Assembly (NCBI RefSeq): GCF_000226095.1
Contig: NC_016475.1
Span: 2,294,001 to 2,358,000 of the forward strand
Source of the DNA: Thermothelomyces thermophilus ATCC 42464
Taxonomy: Eukaryota; Ascomycota; Sordariomycetes; Sordariales; Chaetomiaceae
Length of the DNA stretch: 64,000 nucleotides
Reading direction: 5' to 3'
The notes below the pieces were generated by a model. It made no database searches. It saw only the letters and a list, made by a program, of their open reading frames with translations, and had not been told where the DNA came from. This document shows positions 34,387 to 46,126 of the stretch, piece by piece. The translations under genes and the position numbers were made by a program. Position 1 is the stretch's first letter; every line of letters starts with the position of its first letter.

Positions 34387-36180
34387 ATGCTGTCACGAAC
34401 TGCGGCGCCGACCAAGGCGTCGACAAGGACGATCTCGAGCGCCGTTTCGGCCATTTCCACGACGACACCTTCGCAATGCCGCTCCTTCGCTACCGTCCAG
34501 GACGCCAATGCCGCCGCCACGGTCCGCACCTACGGCGGCCTGCGTGATCAGGACCGCATCTTCCAGAACCTCTACGGCCGCTTCCCGCCCGACCTCAAGC
34601 ACGCCAAGAAGATGGGCGACTGGCACAAGACCAAGGAGATCCTCCTCAAGGGCCACGACTGGATCATCAACGAGATCAAGACTTCCGGCCTGCGCGGGCG
34701 CGGTGGTGCCGGTTTCCCTTCGGGCCTGAAATGGGTGCGTACCGGATTTCTTTCTTTCATTCCCCCCCCCCCCCCTTCTCTCTTTCTCCCCCATGGCTAG
34801 TGGCTATGGAGAGAGAGAGAGGAGGGAAGAAAAACAAAACAACTGGTCGATTGTCCATTTAGCTGACCAACCGCGCGCCCGCAGTCGTTCATGAACTTTA
34901 AGGACTGGGACAAGGACAACAAGCCGAGGTACCTGGTGGTCAACGCCGACGAGGGTGAGCCGGGCACCTGCAAGGACCGCGAGATCATGCGCAAGGACCC
35001 CCACAAGCTGGTCGAGGGCTGCCTGGTCGCCGGCCGGGCCATGAACGCCTCGGCCGCCTACATCTACATCCGCGGCGAGTTCGTCCAGGAGGCCGCCATC
35101 CTGCAGAACGCCATCAACGAGGCCTACGCCGAGGGCCTCATTGGCAAGAACGCCTGCGGCTCGGGCTACGACTTTGACGTCTACATCCACCGCGGCGCCG
35201 GCGCCTACGTCTGCGGCGAGGAGACCAGCCTGATCGAGTCGCTCGAGGGCAAGCCGGGCAAGCCGCGCCTCAAGCCGCCGTTCCCGGCCGCCGTCGGCCT
35301 CTTCGGCTGCCCGTCCACCGTCGCCAACGTGGAGACGGTGGCGGTGGCGCCGACCATCTGCCGGCGCGGCGGCAGCTGGTTCGCGTCCTTTGGGCGCGAG
35401 CGCAACCAGGGCACCAAGCTCTTCTGCATCAGCGGGCACGTCAACAACCCGTGCACGGTCGAGGAGGAGATGAGCATCCCGATGCGCGAGCTGATCGAGA
35501 AGCACTGCGGCGGCGTCCGCGGCGGTTGGGACAACCTCCAGGCCGTCATCCCGGGCGGCTCCTCGACCCCGATCCTGCCCAAGCACGTGTGCGACGACCA
35601 GCTGATGGACTTTGACGCGCTCAAGGACAGCCAGTCCGGCCTGGGCACCGCCGCCGTCATCGTCATGGACAAGAGCGCCGATGTGGTCCGCGCCATCTCC
35701 CGCCTGAGCCACTTCTACCGCCACGAGTCGTGCGGCCAGTGCACCCCCTGCCGCGAGGGCTCCAAGTGGACCGAGCAGATCATGAAGCGCTTCGAGAAGG
35801 GCATGGGCCGCGAGCGCGAGATCGACATGCTGCAGGAGCTGACCAAGCAGGTCGAGGGGCATACCATTTGCGGTACGTTTTTTGTCTTTTTTCTTCTCAA
35901 ATTTCTTTTTTTTCTTTATTCCCCTTCCTTTTGACTTGCTCCTTTGATTCATCGAGAGTATTGTTGATGCTGACTGTTTTTTGTTTTTTCTTCTCTTCCC
36001 CCCCTTCTAGCTCTTGGCGAAGCCTTCGCCTGGCCCATCCAGGGCCTGATCCGCCACTTCCGCCCCGAGCTGGAGGCCCGCATGCAAAAGTTCGCCAAGG
36101 AGACGGGCGGCGAGGCGCTGGCCGGCGGCTGGACCCACAACGCCAGGGAGCAGGGCAAGCTCGTCTCGCCGGGTATGTAA
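34387..36180 (+). CDS. NADH:ubiquinone oxidoreductase 51 kDa subunit (NDUFV1)
   Basis: This subunit of respiratory complex I binds NADH and FMN and carries cluster N3 at the tip of the matrix arm. Three exons (34387-34734, 34885-35872, 36011-36180) join to 501 residues, in line with fungal homologues. Residues 1-40 are a mitochondrial presequence (no acidic residues, several Arg, likely cleavage near CRSFA). The NADH site reads [16 protein letters not shown] (about 101-116) and the FMN region [17 protein letters not shown]. The [4Fe-4S] ligands are C399, C402, C405 ([12 protein letters not shown]) and C445 (HTIC), the last of these at the end of exon 2. Both introns contain long homopolymers (C14 in the first, T-rich in the second). 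No residues are missing. Confidence 0.97.
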
Positions 36181-37739
36181 AAAGGGGGGGATGGTTGCTA
36201 GACCGAGTGGCCAAAACGGTCTGAGCGGGTTGATGGAGGAGTGGTGCGTCCTGTACACTGCATTGTACATAGGCCTAAGTTCGCCATAGAGCGCCCGCGC
36301 GGGCTGTACTTGTTTACTTTGTCGAGTCCGAGCGGCCGATTTCGAGGCGGACGGGTCTTGGTTGGGAATGTCCCTTGTGAAGATGTGCCTCGGGGTTTCC
36401 TGCATATAGAACTCAGCGTTCCATCCACTGCGCTGCCATTCTTGTGCAGAAGGACTACGGATCTTTAAGCCTTCTGCTGCTCCTCGGCCATACTGACGAA
36501 AGCAGTGCTTCTTTGAGAGAGTCTCCTCTGTCTTTCGAGTTGGTACCAACCAGACCCTCCACTTTCTTACTATGTACTTATCGTAAGAGCTCGCCATTAA
36601 GCCGGAATAGCCAAAGCGGTTTCTGGTTGGTGAACTTTTTCTGAGGCAACAAACACGTGGTTGTGCCGTTATGGACAATCGAATCTATTGTAACCACTAC
36701 CGCGGTCGCGGAGCAGAGCAAGCTTCAGTGGCGCGGGCGCCGTTGTCGAAGAAAGGGCTCGAAAGCGCTACCTTGTCAGCGCCATCGCAAAGCTGATATG
36801 CAACCGTGAGGTAGCTCGGGATATTCCCGGTTAATGTACTGTACGGTACAAAAGACCTATTGATTGCATGGGGGAGCACGGGCATCCAACGGAAAGGTAA
36901 ACGCCGTTGAATGGAGAAGTTGCAAGCCAGCGGCAAGAGCTAGGTAGCATTACGACCAAGCCGAACCGGCTACCGCGACGCGGCCCTCGTCGGAGTATGG
37001 ATAAACACGGCCTCGAACTATGTCGGTTCGACCGGACCATTCAAGTCTGGTATCGTTACTGTTCCGGATGGATCTGGGGGGAGGGTTCCACGTTCCAAAT
37101 GGGACCCCCAAATATAAACAGATATGTCAGGGGAAGCATGGGCCTGGTTCAAGGAAAATGTCCTCCCACCATGTGTGGTGCCTGGATTGAAGGCTAGATG
37201 AGTGGCGGGATGGTTCGGCGGTGAGAAGCCTGGGTATGGCGATAATGAGGGTAACGAAGAAGAGAGGGGGTTCCTGAAGTATCAGCATGCGGATATTCGT
37301 CGGGCTTTTCCTCGGAAACCAAGGCTGAATACACTGCAACTGTGCATATAGGAAAGAGTGAAGGAGACTGTGGCAAGCACGGACTGCAGATGTGACGCCC
37401 TAGAGCCATGGAATGTATGGGATACGGAAACCTGGCACATTGTTTACACTGTTCAATACTAGTGTAAGTAATCCGTACAGGTGCAGTTAAATAACGTTAC
37501 TGGTGATCTCAGGGGTTCAAGAGTGGGGCTGCCAAGGGAAAGTTGCAGGCAAAAAGATGCAAAGAAGCGGAAAACTATTAATCTGTACGGAGTACTAGTT
37601 AGTAAACAAGACTGTTCCGCTTCCCGACCGCGTTTCCCCCGGACATCTGGCGACGACAACGACACTGGGCGTGGGCTGGCCAATGCTGATACAGACCATA
37701 TACTGTCATATCCCGGAGTAGGAAAGATCACCAACAAAG
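36181..37739. other. Intergenic region, complex I 51 kDa to PEX11
   Basis: No gene is supported. TAATCCGTAC occurs at 37469-37478 and GTACGGAGTA at 37585-37594. Several frames of 60-220 codons cross it without protein-like sequence. Confidence 0.6.
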
Positions 37740-38853
37740 ATGACAAGCGGCATCACTGTGTTCGAGCAGTTTGTGAGGTTTGGGACCGATGCCTGTACGT
37801 GATAAAAAAGAGAGTTCGCAAATCGAGTCTCGACCTCATTTCAACTCAACCACAAAGACGAAAATCCGTGGCTAAGCTGACCACCACTTTTCCCCTTTTT
37901 AATGTCTAGCAGACGGCATAGAGCGCCTTCTCCGGCTGCTTCAGGCCCTCACAACCATCCTCCTCCATTTCCCTACTCTCTCCTACTGGTTCCTGGTCTT
38001 CCTTGCCCCTTTTTCTTCCCTCCCAGCAACACTCAAAACATCCCCCACCACTATCAGCCCTACCACGCTCACCCTTCTCCGCAAACGCCTTGCCTCCCTC
38101 CGCCAGGCCGTCCGCCTCTTCCGCTTCCTCGACTCCTTCGCCGCCGCCTGGTCCGTCCTCTCCTCTCTCCAGGAGCAACCACCACCGCAAGCTCAATCAC
38201 AGCCACAGGCACGTCACGACGAGAAGGAGGGGCGCCAAGGCGGCCCGACGAAGAGAACGCCAGCGACGCCGGGACCAGCGGCAGGCGTCGTCGTCGCCGT
38301 CGTCGTCGAAAAGTGGCTGGACTTTGGCAGCAAGTCCTTCACGGGCATGTACCTCCTTCTGGAGAGCGCCGTCTTCGTCGAGGCGGTGCTGGACGTGCCG
38401 GGCCTGCGCGTCTGGGATTCGCCCGAGGCAGTGGTGCGGCTGGTGCTCGACGGGCAGCGGTTCTGGTTCGCCGGCCTGGTGTGCGGCATCCTGGCCGCCG
38501 CGGTCCGATTGGCGAGGTCAGGTGGCGGGGCCCGGGGCGGAACGGGGCAGGTGGGAGGGGGCAAGGACGGCGACAGTAAGGATGGTGGGGAGGAGAACGA
38601 CGACGAAGAGGAGGAGGAGGAGGAGGAGGTGAGAGAGGAAAGGAAGGCGGCGAGGAGGAAGGTGGTCAGGAGGTTGGCGGCGGATATCATGGATCTGGCC
38701 GTGCCTGGGTCGGTGGTGGGATGGGTGCCGTTGGCCCCCGGGTACGTGGCCGTCTTGATGTTCGGTAGCACCATCTTGACGGGGATGGAAGTCTGGGAGA
38801 GATGCGGGAGGGAGCTGGCCGCGCAGAGGGCAGCTACCATGGCGCGGCCATGA
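37740..38853 (+). CDS. PEX11-family peroxisome membrane proliferation protein
   Basis: PEX11 proteins bend the peroxisomal membrane and drive elongation and fission. Two exons (37740-37794, 37910-38853) join to 332 residues. The first exon, MTSGITVFEQFVRFGTDA, is typical of this family and fixes the start; exon 2 resumes SDGIERLLRLLQALTTIL, an amphipathic helix. Other landmarks are LRKRLASLRQAVRLFRFLDS (residues 63-82), KWLDFGSKSFTGMYLLLESA, an AFVEAVLDVP-like segment, the hydrophobic FWFAGLVCGILAAAVRLA, and a C-terminal membrane segment in VPGSVVGWVPLAPGYVAVLM. A Pro/Gln-rich linker (about 94-135) and an Asp/Glu run (about 245-255) are insertions relative to short PEX11 proteins. Intron 1 is 115 nt, and the acceptor is TAG just before CAGAC. 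Confidence 0.85.
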
Positions 38854-39628
38854 TGCTCTCTCAAGAACTTCTTCTTTCAATATTGGATTCGACGCTGTCT
38901 GATGGAAGAAACAAAATGATTACCATAGGCACCTAGTGATTCATATGCTGACGGAGCACAGGAGCCCTGAGAAACATGTGTCAGCATGGCACCAGCGCGC
39001 CATTGCAATGGTAATGAAACTTCACAAAAATAACTATGGAAATGTGAACGGATAACTTTGTGCTTGGAGCTTGTGGCATATTGACTATCCTGGCCAAAAA
39101 AAATACCCCATTCATCCTTGAGCCGGTCACGTCAGGTCCAAAGTAATTGTCATTATGTTTTCGACCTCGCAGTGAATGCTTGAGCCGCCCTAATCTCTGT
39201 TAGCATATCGAGTCTCGATGAATGTTTAAACCGTTGCACAGCGTGTGACGGCTTCTTCCACTCAGCAGAGAGAGCAGCAACCCCTGGGAAGAACCCCGCT
39301 CTCTCATGCAAGGGACGCTGTGGGGGCACTTCTCGGACCCACAGATTCTATCCGGCAGAAAAAGTAGGAAAAAAAGGCGGTGAGGCGCGTAACCCGGAAG
39401 CAAAACCTCTAAATTTTTCAGAGCTTTTTTGAGAAAAGAAGCACGCGCCTGCCCTTGAACAGCCTTGTTCACCTTCGCCTACCGAGAAGATTGTGCAGGG
39501 GCTGTGACAGCCGCTTTCCCCGACTCACAACGCGATCCTCGCCCATGTCGGCCCCGCCAGCCTGGCTATTTTCCAACAATTCTGCACTGACCGCGCAAAA
39601 ACCAGCCACTCAGAGCAGCACATCCACG
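38854..39628. other. Intergenic region before SRP40
   Basis: No separate gene is seen. From 39455 an in-frame ATG precedes the SRP40 start by 58 codons with sequence unlike the family, treated here as leader. Confidence 0.6.
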
Positions 39629-41083
39629 ATGCCGGGAAACAAGAAGCCCAAGGCCAGCGGGTCCCAGAAGAAGGGCCCCGCGGCCGCCGAGAAGTCCGGA
39701 TCGACCGCGGAGCCGCCTGCGCAGCTCCTCGATATGGTCGAATCGTTCCTTTCTGAGCACGACTTTTCCGACGCCCATCGCGCGTTCACGAAGCAGCGGG
39801 CCAAGAAGGGCTGGAAGAGCGAGAAGTCGGACGTCGCTGGGAAGGATTCTCTCGTTTCTGTCTTCAACGCCTGGAAGACTTCTTCTCAGAAGGCTACTAC
39901 CGCGACAGCGGCCAGGGCCAGCAGTGATGAGAGCAGCAGTAGCGGCGAGAGCAGCAGTAGCGAGTCGGAATCATCGGACAGCGACACCGACAGCGATAGC
40001 GACGACAATACCGATGTGGAAATGAAAGACGTAGCAGAGGAGGAGTCCTCGAGCGCTGACTCGAGCAGCAGCAGCAGCAGCGACAGCGAGAGCGAGGACA
40101 AGAAAGAAACGGCGAAGCCTGCAGCTAACCCTCTCAAACGCAAGGCTGCTTCCGAGAGCAGTGACTCGTCCGACTCCGACTCCGATTCCAGCTCTGACGA
40201 GGAGGCTCCCGCGCCCAAGAAGCAGAAGATTGCCGCCGCCCCGGCCGCCAGCGAGTCTTCTGATTCTTCCTCCGACTCTTCCTCCGACTCTTCCTCCGAC
40301 TCTGATTCGAGTTCCGACTCGAGTTCCGACTCGGATTCCGACTCCAGCTCCGAATCTGAGGCTGAGTCCAAGCCTGCGACCAAGAAGGCTGCGGCAAAGA
40401 AGGAAACGTCCAAGAAGAAGAAGACCGAATCGTCCTCCGAGTCTTCTTCTTCTTCTTCCTCCGAGTCCTCGTCCTCCGAGTCTTCGTCTTCTGAATCAGA
40501 GTCAGACTCGTCTTCCTCCGACTCCGATGACGAATCCGAGGACGAAGCCGAAGAAGCGGCCAAGGTCCCTCTCCCCGAGTCTGGTTCAGACTCCGACTCT
40601 TCTAGTGACTCCTCGTCGTCCGATTCCTCCTCAGATTCCGAGTCCGACTCGGAGAAGACCGAGACCAAGACCAAGACCAAGAGCGCCAAGTCCACCTCGC
40701 CAGCCGGCGGCGGCTCTGACTCCTCTGCCACCCTCGACCGGACCTCGCCCAAGGTCTATCCCGTGGACAAGTTTGCCCCGCTCCCGCCGGACCCGGCCAC
40801 AGTTAAGACCAACAACCGCGGTAAGGGCGGCAACAACAACAACAACAACAACAACGGCAAGGTCAACCAACCCTTCTCGCGCGTCAACCGCAACATCCAG
40901 GTCGACCCGCGCTTCGCCTCCAACGCCTTTACCGGCCACGAATGGGGCCGCAAGGCCCACGAAGACTTGAGCGTTACGCGTGGCAAGGGCTTCACCAAGG
41001 AGAAGAACAAGAAGAAGAAGGGCAGTTACCGCGGTGGGCGGATCGATACAAACGCGAAGGGGGGCATCAAGTTTGACGACTAG
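39629..41083 (+). CDS. SRP40: SRP40 / Nopp140-like nucleolar Ser-rich phosphoprotein
   Basis: SRP40 (NOLC1, Nopp140) is a heavily CK2-phosphorylated chaperone of box snoRNPs in the nucleolus and Cajal bodies. A single exon of 484 residues from the ATG at 39629, which gives a start directly ahead of the LisH-like helix pair AQLLDMVESFLSEHDFSDAHRAF (about 32-55). Residues 95-360 alternate acidic Ser tracts (Ser/Asp/Glu, CK2 sites) with basic blocks (KRKAASES, KKQKIAAA, TKKAAAKKETSKKKK). The C-terminal SRP40 domain is intact: PFSRVNRNIQVDPRFASNAF, GHEWGRKAHEDLSVTRGKGFTKEKNKKKK and the end GGIKFDD. An Asn run (about 400-410) precedes it. The two in-frame upstream ATGs (39455, 39545) would add residues unrelated to the family. 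Confidence 0.93.
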   Translation: MPGNKKPKASGSQKKGPAAAEKSGSTAEPPAQLLDMVESFLSEHDFSDAHRAFTKQRAKKGWKSEKSDVAGKDSLVSVFNAWKTSSQKATTATAARASSDESSSSGESSSSESESSDSDTDSDSDDNTDVEMKDVAEEESSSADSSSSSSSDSESEDKKETAKPAANPLKRKAASESSDSSDSDSDSSSDEEAPAPKKQKIAAAPAASESSDSSSDSSSDSSSDSDSSSDSSSDSDSDSSSESEAESKPATKKAAAKKETSKKKKTESSSESSSSSSSESSSSESSSSESESDSSSSDSDDESEDEAEEAAKVPLPESGSDSDSSSDSSSSDSSSDSESDSEKTETKTKTKSAKSTSPAGGGSDSSATLDRTSPKVYPVDKFAPLPPDPATVKTNNRGKGGNNNNNNNNGKVNQPFSRVNRNIQVDPRFASNAFTGHEWGRKAHEDLSVTRGKGFTKEKNKKKKGSYRGGRIDTNAKGGIKFDD

Positions 41084-42917
41084 ACTCCTTTAGGAAGGTC
41101 ACTTTAAACTATTTTTTTTTTTCATTGGCGTGAAGGGTTTCCCGGAGAGTGTCGCAGGCGTCCAAAAGCAGATATATATGGGTGGCTTCTGCTACACTTC
41201 CAATGTAGCTGGTTTATTAGGAGAGGCGCGATGTTTAGTTCGCCTGGTTAGGCACCTTAAGTAGACATGGCATAGCACGGAGTCTCGGGCAATCTGTGTT
41301 TTAGCTTAGATTCCGCGCCGGAATTCAGTTATAGAGGTAGCTTTAGATATTAGTCAACGACTATAGAGTGGCATTTTCGCAAAACGAGGCGATTCTTATC
41401 TCGCCTCAACGGGCATTCCAAATTACCCCACCGTTGTCATTTCTACATTGTCAGATATCCAACGTTTCTATCTCGAGTTTGAGGATTTCCGGCCGCACAG
41501 GTGTCTAAACCGTGCTGCTCGAAGGCTTTCCCGGGCCCGGTGCTCTCTCGAGGGCGTTAGGCTTCGAGCAGACGAGAATCAGCCTCAGGGGCTCGGGAAC
41601 AAGACAAGCAGCGGGCCAACCGAGGGAAACTGGTCGTCGTATTAAGTATTTCGTACTTTTGAACGAGCATGAATATTACCAGAGCTTGGGTTCCGGTAAT
41701 CAATGGCATGGAACCTACATACCTGCCTCGGTAAACATTAAGGCACATCTAGTTTGCTCGTGGCTAACGCATGCATCAGTTCCACACCCTATTAATTAGA
41801 GCAGACCGATTCCCTTGCACTTTCTAGACCGTTGGCATTCGGATAAGCACTAGCATGGTTAATCCGGATGCTGCGCAATGGGATCAATACGTCTTGCGGA
41901 GGCATCCAGGCGCGGAGAAATTAGAATCCTTCGGAGAGTACAGGGAGGAAGGGCAACTTGGGAACGGTGCAGGGGATGCCAGCCACAAATGGGCCTGGTT
42001 TGCCCAAGACAGTGGTTCCAACGGCCGCGAATCCGTCGGTGGGCTAACAAGATCCCTCGGGCTATCCTCCATTCGGGACCCGAATGGACAGGTGGTGAAA
42101 ATTATGACCCAATTAGTTTACCTGGGCAGTGGCTCGGTTGTGGGCGAAGCCAAGGTAATTAAGTTTGGGAGCGTTTTGGCTATCTTGGGCAGGTAACAAG
42201 CTACAACTCAAAGCACCGAGGGGTAAGGTTAGAGGGAGCCTCATTTCCCATATTTCCCTCCCTCAATCGACCTTCTGGAATGAGAATGCGGAGCTCGCAA
42301 TGTGAGCTGCCTCTATCGTAGTGCGACAGAAAGAACGCTTATTCTTATGATGCCATGTTGCGCCCGATATTCAGCCTTGGGGCGCGGAAAGTGGAGCGTC
42401 CGATCAAACGGGCGGGTTTCTGCGGCTTGGTGCATGCGCTGAGCGCCAGGCACGGCATGTTGTTGTTACCAACGCTACCCAGCCCGCCAAGACGAGCGCC
42501 TTCCCAGGTCGGGCACAAGCCACTGTGACCCAGCACACATTGTGTTGGCGCGCGGTTGGTCAAGATGGGCAATCGCGCTGCGAGTGACTTTGTGCCAGGC
42601 TCTCTCACCTTAATCAAGTAAGTAACTTGGAAGGGTTCACGATGCCAGAGTCCGGGCAGGGCGACGGCAGACACGCGCATCCCTCATAATCCGCGGCACG
42701 GCACTCTTGTCTCTCGCCGGAACCCCGTCACGCCTCAACAGTCGGTTGCCCGCGTGTTATTCGCAATCACCTCACCTTCTCGCCCATCGGAGCCATCGGT
42801 GTGATTACCTCTCTCCTCGAGCAAGTATCTTTGCACCAGTGCTGGAGGAACAATCGCTCCAACGATTCCGTCTTACACTCCGTTTCTTTTGGCCTGCCCG
42901 CCGAATCTCGCCAAGAC
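41084..42917. other. Intergenic region before the adenosine deaminase gene
   Basis: No gene is supported. An open frame of 113 codons at 41855-42196 has mixed composition and no recognised family. The final ~117 nt before 42918 form an in-frame extension (ATG 42801) of the next gene. Confidence 0.55.
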
Positions 42918-45206
42918 ATGGGCATATCTAGCAGCCAAAGCTCGCCCGGATCCGACCGCAATGGCGAGAAGGCTGCTGGTCAAGGAAAATTGCTAGCGCT
43001 CTCAGACATTGTCAAGACAACCCGTCGACGCCGCTTGGCTGGCCTCGTTGCTAACCCATTCCGTAGCAGCCCTTCCGAGACTGCCGCCGCCAAAGGCAGT
43101 ACCGTGACGGGCCGCGGCAGCGTGGCGGCCAAGCGGCCAAGCCAGAGGGAGGTTGCGCACCCGCCCGACATCGATAGGATTCGTGAGATACCCGGCCAGT
43201 TTCTTCGGGAGCTCCGCGGCAGTTCCGAGAAGGGTCGGCCCGGTGAGGAGAGCACTTCCTTTTGGATCAGCAAAGAGTTGGAGGAAAAGCTCGCCTCGTA
43301 CTCCGAAAAGAAAGCGCAGGAGTATAGTGATCTGCGCCAAAAGGGCACCGAGTATGAGCGCTCGCTGGGGTTTGACTCTGCCTGTACCAAGACGGCAAAG
43401 CCCATCGAGGTTAAGGCCAACGCGGTCTTTCAGCATCTCAAAAAGAACGACATTGCTCGTTTCTATGAGACGGCGCCCAAGAAGCGTGGCTACCGCGGCC
43501 AGGAGCACCCACGGTTCTACGGTGATCACTTCCTCTCCAATGCAGACCTCATCGAACAAACACAACTCTTCGCCCTGTGTCGGGCCATGCCCAAGGGCGC
43601 ACATCTCCACATTCACTTCAACTCCAATCTCCCCCCTAGTGTTCTGCTGGGAATTGCCAAGGACATGAAACGCATGTTTATCTGGAGCAACATCCCCCTT
43701 GATCGGCCAGAAGCGTATGATCTCTGCAGGATACAGTTCAGCATCATGAACGAGAAAGCAGTCGAGGAAAGAGGGGCAGGGAACCTTTTCCACAAAGACT
43801 ACGGAGGCGGGACCGTGATGCAGTTTCAGGAGTTCAGAGAGGCGTATCCCGGGGGCCCAGAAGCGGCCGATGCGTGGTTACAAAGCAAGCTGGTCTTTCA
43901 GGAGGAAGAAGCCCATAACCTTCTTCAGACCGCGGAAGGGTCAGTCCGGCTCAGGGATACTGTACAGGTCTGCCCGGCTCGCTGACGTTGTCTGTAGAGC
44001 ATGGGAAAAGTTCAATGCCCGAACCCAGATGATGAAGGGTCTGTTCAACTACAAGACCGCATATAGGAGGTACACTCGGCAGTGCCTCGACGAGTTCGTC
44101 GCCGACAATATCCAGTATGCAGAGATCAGGCCAAACTTCATGTCGTCGAACCAAGTATGGGAGGACGACGGCTCCTCCCGGATCGACAATGTCGGGATCA
44201 TGAACCTGATCATCGACGAATACGAAGCCTTCCAAAAGGACCATCAGCGTCGGATCCTGAAGGGCCTGAAGATCATCTACTGCACTCCGCGTTCCTTTGG
44301 CGAGGAGCAGGTCGGCGAGGCATTAATGCAGTGCTTCCAATTCAAGACGGACAAGAAATTTTCAACGTACATTGCTGGTAAGCCAACGGGCAGATATCTG
44401 CTCGAGCAACTTCCTCCGAGGTCGCAAACTGACAAAGCCGCCCAGGCTTTGACCTAGTGGGCGAGGAAAGCAAAGGCAAGCCTCTCAAGGCCTTCACCCG
44501 ACAATTCCTCCAGTTCCAGGCCCTCTGCAAGGCCGCCGACATCGAGATACCTTTACTCCTCCACTGCGGTGAGACACTCGACATCGGCACCGACACCGAC
44601 GGCAACCTCCTGGACGCCTTGCTGCTCGGCGCCAAGCGCATCGGCCACGGTTTTGCCCTGCCGCGGCACCCCTACGTCATGGGCGAGATGAAGCAGCGCG
44701 GCGTCTGCGTCGAGGTCTGCCCCATCTCCAACGAAATCTTGGGCTTGACGCCGAGGATAAGCGGCCACTCGGTGTACAACCTGCTGGCGAACAATGTACC
44801 GTGTACCATCAGTGCGGATAATGGGACTCTGTTTCGGTATGACCCTCGCTCCCCCTTCCCCCTTCCCCTCGCAACATATCTCCCCACTCGTCACCCCCGA
44901 CTCTTGGGCTCACACGCCTGTCCATGCTGCAGATCCCGCCTCTCGCACGACTTTTACCAGATCATTGCGGGTAAGCCGGACATGACACTCCACGGCCTGC
45001 GCCAGGTGGTCGAGTGGAGCATCGAGCACTCGTGCATGGAGCCCGAGCTGAGGAGCGAGGTGCGCGGGAGCTGGGAGAAGATGTGGGACGAGTTCTGCCA
45101 GAGGATCGTCGACGGCGAGTTTACGCTCAAGGATGGAGCCGGCGAGATGGCAGCGGAGGGAGACGTGGCCGCCGACAAGCCTGTCGGGGGGTTGCCTCCT
45201 GTATGA
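42918..45206 (+). CDS. ADGF/CECR1-type adenosine deaminase-like protein
   Basis: The ADGF clade deaminates adenosine to inosine with a Zn-dependent TIM barrel and carries a long N-terminal extension. Four exons (42918-43939, 43998-44377, 44446-44836, 44933-45206) join to 688 residues. Metal motifs are present: HLHIHF (about 228-233), LLLHCGETLD, GAKRIGHGFALPRHP, CPISNEI, and ISADNGTLF, where the distal Asp pair of ordinary deaminases is D-N, as in many ADGF-like fungal proteins. Residues 1-120 are basic and Ser-rich. The start MGISSSQS meets the N-myristoylation pattern (Gly2, Ser6), which would put the enzyme at a membrane; an in-frame ATG at 42801 would abolish that. No signal peptide is visible, unlike animal ADGF. 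Whether the substrate is adenosine or another purine is uncertain. Confidence 0.9.
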
Positions 45207-45568
45207 GGGTTATGGGTCGGATGATACGGGCGTTTGGACTGGGGAATGGCTATGGTTTCGGGTTCCTTGTTTTGATGTTCCTTTTATTCCTGCTGCTGTG
45301 CCTGTTTCCGTGGGTTTCCGCCCATTGGCGGTGATACTTTTTTCTTTTGATACCTGGCGGGCTATGCCTAACGACCGAGAGATGACCGACTCGTCACACG
45401 ACCTTATCACAATGACAAGGTTTTCTCGTCAGGTTGCCGTTCAGCACACTGCTGCAGCGGACAAGCGGACAAGCAGCGCATCGCTCGTCGCCGTGAGGTG
45501 AATCTGTTGGCGTTTTATTCAGGGAATGAAACCCACTTTGGTGAGATGCCGCGATCGAGATGCCGCGA

Positions 45569-45575
45569 TGAGTCA
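45569..45575. promoter_or_regulatory. TGAGTCA, CPC1-type site with adjoining inverted CCAAT
   Basis: TGAGTCA is followed by TTGG, the same arrangement as at 21707-21717. It lies in the region between the deaminase gene and cpc-1. Confidence 0.3.
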
Positions 45576-46119
45576 TTGGCTTGTCCTTGGTCCTGGACCC
45601 GAGGGCCTGGTCTCATCATGACTTGCCTTCGCTGTTGCTAGCTGGCCAAACCTTGCTGCCGAGGCGGCCCGAGCCCTTAAAAAAATGAAAGCCGAGTCGG
45701 GACGACCCAGCATCAACGTTCTCCAAGCCAGGCCCAATCTCTACGAACCAAAATCTCTACGAACCAAGGGACAACACGGGCAAAAGGCCGCCTTCCCTCC
45801 GACTGTTCCCCAACTCCCTCGGGAATGGCCCGGGAGTGGGTCCGGAGAGTTCCCGGCTGAACGGCAACTTTACAATCCTCGGACGAGGCATGGTTGAGAG
45901 GATCGGGGGAAAGCGGCCGGCTTCCTTGGATACGAGAGGATCGAGGTGTGCTCCTTTCCTGACATGCATGGACTTGCAATACACTCGAGACGTCGTCCGG
46001 TCCGAACCGACTTCAGCATCCTGGGCCACCAATGCAACGGAATTGTCGCAGTGGACCACAGGCAGTCTGGGGCTGCTGCAGATCATCGCGAGGGCTAGGA
46101 TCAGTTTTCTTAGCGAATG

Positions 46120-46126
46120 TGAGTCA
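46120..46126. promoter_or_regulatory. TGAGTCA, CPC1-type site
   Basis: An exact match, about 1.2 kb upstream of the first cpc-1 uORF. Confidence 0.3.

Noticed and set aside
34804-35952. Minus-strand frame of 382 codons opposite the complex I 51 kDa exons
   Set aside because: Antisense shadow; the plus strand carries all cofactor motifs.
36185-36240. Leu/Ser tRNA-like words (ACCGAGTGGCC) after the complex I gene
   Set aside because: No acceptor stem, anticodon arm or T arm at the required spacing.
39455-39628. Longer start for SRP40
   Set aside because: The 58 extra residues are unlike the family, which begins just ahead of the LisH-like helices.
41855-42196. Frame of 113 codons starting MVNPDAAQW
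   Set aside because: Balanced composition but no family, no splice partner and no clear promoter; likely chance.
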